Source: Oscillospiraceae bacterium
GTDB taxonomy: Bacteria; Bacillota; Clostridia; Oscillospirales; Ruminococcaceae
Assembly (NCBI GenBank): GCA_031285645.1
Contig: JAITVU010000274.1
Location: forward strand, 1-6,329
Direction: 5' to 3'
DNA length: 6,329 bases
This document shows positions 3,939 to 6,329 of this stretch, in pieces. Position 1 is the stretch's first letter, and every line of letters begins with the position of its first letter. The position numbers were made by a program, and so were the translations under genes. The notes beneath the pieces are model-generated. The model was not told the origin of the DNA. It was given only the letters and a program-made list of their open reading frames with translations, and ran no database searches.

Positions 3939-4019
3939 AAAGACGCCTGTTACTATTGTCCGACATTACAATCTATGTTGCCCTGAGATAATTTGACTGT
4001 ATCCCGAAAGGATTATGCT

Positions 4020-4544
4020 ATGAGTATCGGCACCATTATCATTCCGGCCGTTATGAGCGCGATCATTATATACGGCCTTGTCAAAAAAGTGGATATTTTC
4101 GAGTGCTTTCTTGAAGGTGCGAAAGAGGGCATCGGCACATCAGTGAGCATCATGCCCGCGCTTATCGCCCTTATGACTTGTGTCGGCATGTTTAAGGCCT
4201 CGGGTATTCTGGATATTCTCACCCACGCGCTCGCGCCGGCCGCGCGTTTGCTCCATATGCCCAGTGAAATCATCCCGCTTGCCATCCTCAGGCCGATATC
4301 GGGCAGCGGCGCCATGGTGATCTTTAATAATATCCTCAATGACTACGGCCCCGACAGCTTCATCGGCCGGGTCGCGAGCGTCCTGGAGGGCTCAAGCGAG
4401 ACGACTTTTTATACCATCGCTGTTTATTACGGGGCGATTAAAGTAACCAAAACAAGGCATACGCTGGCGGCCGGACTCTCCGCCGACCTGACCGGCTTTA
4501 TTATGAGCGCTGTCATGGTGACATTTTTCTTCGGGAATATATAG
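4020..4544 (+). CDS. spmB: Spore maturation protein B (SpmB)
   Basis: This is a 174-residue membrane protein, close to the ~178 residues of Bacillus SpmB. It starts MSIGTIIIPAVMSAIIIYGL. Diagnostic stretches are KVDIFECFLEGAKEG (23-37), AILRPISGSGAM (88-99) and EGSSETTFYTIAVYYGA (123-139). Hydrophobic segments lie at about 4-21, 42-58, 84-103 and 156-172. It belongs to the nucleoside-recognition/Gate family and acts with SpmA in the forespore or spore membrane during core dehydration. The ATG at 4020 is set by AAAGGA seven bases upstream. Neighbours: spmA is upstream on the same strand and a strong terminator follows. The two genes are normally almost contiguous, so the 141-bp gap is unusual. 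Separate transcription of spmB is possible. Confidence 0.95.
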   Translation: MSIGTIIIPAVMSAIIIYGLVKKVDIFECFLEGAKEGIGTSVSIMPALIALMTCVGMFKASGILDILTHALAPAARLLHMPSEIIPLAILRPISGSGAMVIFNNILNDYGPDSFIGRVASVLEGSSETTFYTIAVYYGAIKVTKTRHTLAAGLSADLTGFIMSAVMVTFFFGNI

Positions 4545-4569
4545 TCAATGCAACCCGGTAGTGATTTAA

Positions 4570-4629
4570 ATAAAAAGCAAACGCGCTTTAAAACAGGTAT
4601 GGTTTAAAGCGCGTTTGCTTTTTATTTTA
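4570..4629. terminator. Bidirectional terminator between spmB and yebC, 23-bp perfect stem
   Basis: The arms 4570-4592 and 4603-4625 (GCAAACGCGCTTTAAA core) pair perfectly around a 10-nt loop, and T-rich sequence follows on the plus strand. The stem ends themselves supply A/T runs, so it can also stop the convergent yebC transcript on the minus strand. Nothing else recognisable lies between it and the yebC stop codon. Confidence 0.88.
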
Positions 4630-4771
4630 CTTTATTATGAAGCTTCCCGGCTGCGCCACACATCCTGTTTACCATCGTCCACACGACAGAATGCGGTTTG
4701 TACGTCCTCATACAGCGTCCATATGTCACAATTCAGAAGAAAATATGCCTAAAACGGCCTTGTTATACGCT

Positions 4772-5491
4772 TTACGCGTCCTCCCAGTTGTGCCACACGT
4801 TTTGCACGTCGTCGTTGTCGTCGAGCATATCCAGCAGCTTTTCCATCTTGATTTTGTTCTCCTCGTCGAGCATTGTATAGGTGCTGGGCACATACTCAGG
4901 CTCGGCGGAAGCGAACGCGTAGCCCTTTGCTTCCAAGGCTTCCCGCACCTTGCCCACCTCGTTGGGGTCGGTGAAGATCTCAACCGCCTCCTCCTCGATG
5001 TCAAAATCAATCGCCCCGCATTCAAGGCAGTCCTCCATCACCTTATCATCATCCAAACCGTCGTTTTCAATAACGAGGATGCCTTTGCGCTCAAAAAGAT
5101 AGGCGACACTGCCGTTCTGTCCCAGATTGCCGCCGTGTTTATCAAAATAATGGCGCAAATCCCCCGCCGTGCGGTTGCGGTTGTCGGTAAGACATTCCAC
5201 CATGATGGCGACGCCGCTGGGCCCGTACCCCTCGTAGATGATGTTTTCGTAGGCGTCGTTTTCCTTGTCGCCGGCCTTTTTAATGACACGGTCGATGTTG
5301 TCGTTGGGCACGTTGAGCGATTTGGCTTTTGATATAAGGTCGCGCAGTTTGCCGTTGGACATGGGGTCCGAGCCGCCCTCGCGGACCGCCACGGCGATCT
5401 CACGGCCTATTTTAGTAAAAACCTTAGCCTTTTGAGCGTCGGTTTTTTCTTTTTTGCGCTTAATATTGTTCCATTTCGAGTGACCTGACAT
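4772..5491 (-). CDS. yebC: YebC/TACO1-family protein
   Basis: This is a 239-residue protein and full length for the family. It begins with the hallmark MSGHSKWNNIKRKKEKTDAQKAKVFTKIGREI and has the conserved NVPNDNIDRVIKKA (60-73), YEGYGPSGVAI (86-96), DNRNRTA (103-109) and GSVAYLF (127-133) segments, then an acidic domain ending ENKIKMEKLLDMLDDNDDVQNV. The start is the ATG at 5491, because GGGGGA lies five bases upstream and the protein then begins exactly like its relatives. The ATGs at 5506 and 5497 are less likely. YebC proteins were long annotated as transcriptional regulators; mitochondrial TACO1 and bacterial members are also linked to translation of proline-rich stretches. Upstream on the same strand lie a short ORF and the end of a PrkC-type kinase, about 156 bp away. 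Confidence 0.95.
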   Translation of the reverse strand: MSGHSKWNNIKRKKEKTDAQKAKVFTKIGREIAVAVREGGSDPMSNGKLRDLISKAKSLNVPNDNIDRVIKKAGDKENDAYENIIYEGYGPSGVAIMVECLTDNRNRTAGDLRHYFDKHGGNLGQNGSVAYLFERKGILVIENDGLDDDKVMEDCLECGAIDFDIEEEAVEIFTDPNEVGKVREALEAKGYAFASAEPEYVPSTYTMLDEENKIKMEKLLDMLDDNDDVQNVWHNWEDA

Positions 5492-5529
5492 AGACATCCC
5501 CCACATTCATCTTAAATCCATATACGTAA

Positions 5530-5607
5530 TCATTCCCTATCGTAAGCGGCCCGCATCGGCGCAAATGAAATGAAACGATTCATCTTTCCGCCTCCTTGGG
5601 CGCTCAC
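5530..5607 (-). CDS. Possible small protein or leader peptide between prkC and yebC
   Basis: A short frame ends in TGA at 5530-5532. Two starts are plausible: GTG at 5607, with AAAGGA six bases upstream (25 residues), or ATG at 5583, preceded by an excellent AAGGAGG seven bases away (17 residues, MNRFISFAPMRAAYDRE). The peptide has no recognisable domain and too little hydrophobic sequence for a clear membrane segment. The near-ideal ribosome site in front of such a short frame is the only reason to list it. It could be a leader peptide coupled to yebC, a genuine microprotein, or the remnant of a gene start whose body was deleted. Confidence 0.3.
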   Translation of the reverse strand: MSAQGGGKMNRFISFAPMRAAYDRE

Positions 5608-5647
5608 GTCATATCCTTTCGGCCCGCAATGCCGGCGAAGCAGAACC

Positions 5648-6329
5648 CTATGGCCGTTCGCCATATTCCGTGTCCGGCAAACGGCTGCTGCTTGACGACT
5701 TGGACTCCACTTCCTTCGTTTCACTCACGACAACCTCCATGGATATATACAGGATCACCTGATCCAGCTTGGGGTTGAAGGTGGCTCCCGCAGCGGGCAC
5801 GGAGTTGATGATTTTTCCGGCCTCTATCGCGCCGTCATATTTCTCCGCGGTTTGAAACGTGATGGTGTAATCCAGTTCTTCACTCAGCTTCTCAAACTCT
5901 TCTTCCGCCTCCTCAAGGGTTTTATTGGTGAGCTCAGGCATGACAGCCTCCATTTTTCCTTTGCTGACAAATAAGATGACGGTGCCGCGGTTCTGCATAA
6001 CCGATCCCTCCATCGGGGACTGGTCGTATATGACGCCGGCTTCGTAATTATCGTTGAACTCTTCGCGCCTTTCAAAGACAAAGCGCTCGTCGTACTGTGT
6101 ATCTGCCGAAACCGCGTCGTATTTTTGCCCAACAAACTTTGGCACGGTCTTATCATCCTGCGCGGCCGATGATGAGGAGTCCCCGCCGCTGTCATCCGGC
6201 GACGTACCGGCTGAATCGAGGTCGTCCCCGGAGATTGCGGATGACGAAGGCGGGTTCTGAGGACTGTCACCACCCGTATTTATAAGATCAGGGAAATAGT
6301 TTGTCATCACAAACCACATAAATCCCGCC
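5648..6329 (-). CDS. prkC: C-terminal part of a PrkC/StkP-type serine/threonine kinase with PASTA domains (partial)
   Basis: Only the last ~227 residues are in the window; the gene enters from the right edge. Taking the Met at 6319 as residue 1, the visible part starts with the end of a hydrophobic membrane segment (AGFMWFVM). Next come a ~50-residue Ser/Asp/Gly/Pro-rich linker (about 14-57), a first PASTA domain (about 59-120: VPKFVGQ, then QSPMEGS and TVILFVSKG) and a second (about 126-194: MPELTNKTLEEAE, then VPAAGATF and QVILYISM). A Ser-rich tail follows and ends in TAG at 5648. In PrkC, StkP and PknB proteins the PASTA repeats lie outside the cell and bind peptidoglycan fragments, which in Bacillus triggers spore germination. 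The cytoplasmic kinase domain would lie outside the window, so catalytic integrity cannot be judged. A PASTA penicillin-binding protein is a less likely alternative, given the linker and membrane segment. Confidence 0.8.
   Translation of the reverse strand, partial: AGFMWFVMTNYFPDLINTGGDSPQNPPSSSAISGDDLDSAGTSPDDSGGDSSSSAAQDDKTVPKFVGQKYDAVSADTQYDERFVFERREEFNDNYEAGVIYDQSPMEGSVMQNRGTVILFVSKGKMEAVMPELTNKTLEEAEEEFEKLSEELDYTITFQTAEKYDGAIEAGKIINSVPAAGATFNPKLDQVILYISMEVVVSETKEVESKSSSSSRLPDTEYGERP

Noticed and set aside
4637..5332. 231-residue plus-strand ORF opposite yebC
   Set aside because: It is the antisense frame of a highly conserved gene, with no ribosome site and no recognisable domain.

Overview
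The window looks like a chromosomal segment of a spore-forming member of the class Clostridia (Bacillota). The evidence is a spmA-spmB spore maturation pair, an AbrB-type regulator carrying the extra Cys4 C-terminus seen in clostridial members, the membrane-proximal and PASTA part of a PrkC-type kinase, A-G-G-A-G-G type ribosome sites, and several near-consensus sigma-A promoters with 17-bp spacers. The genus cannot be fixed from this sequence alone.

Layout. Positions 1-830 hold an accessory tandem array. Two small ribbon-helix-helix (RHH) genes on the minus strand (198-371 and 574-750) are each followed by a ~160-bp direct repeat (47-206 and 422-582). Each repeat carries two outward-facing promoters: a minus-strand one driving the next unit, and a plus-strand one that would drive a ~78-nt structured RNA ending in a hairpin plus T-tract, convergent with the RHH gene. 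Substitutions between the two copies preserve base pairing on the plus strand only, which supports a real RNA. The right-hand RHH gene has a perfect 18-bp palindrome over its promoter. A third unit begins at the left edge and runs out of the window.

Positions 831-2050 hold a bidirectional terminator and a minus-strand membrane protein with a long proline-rich tail. A tRNA-Thr(CGT) with promoter and terminator follows (2073-2249), then a run of three unassigned hairpins (2329-2393). An abrB-family gene on the minus strand (2518-2778) has a consensus promoter and a terminator with a 25-bp stem. After an AT-rich intergenic stretch come spmA and spmB on the plus strand (3222-4544), unusually separated by 141 bp containing a strong stem without a T-tract, and a 23-bp terminator.

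The right end, on the minus strand, reads prkC (partial, entering from outside) to a short ORF with a strong ribosome site to yebC (4772-5491).

Functionally, the right two thirds are conserved core and sporulation genes: spmAB for spore core dehydration, PrkC for sensing peptidoglycan or muropeptides, AbrB for transition-state control, and YebC for translation or regulation. The left 0.8 kb is the part least explained by known annotation. The combination of RHH gene, self-operator and convergent small RNA in a repeated cassette is the best candidate here for an undescribed system.
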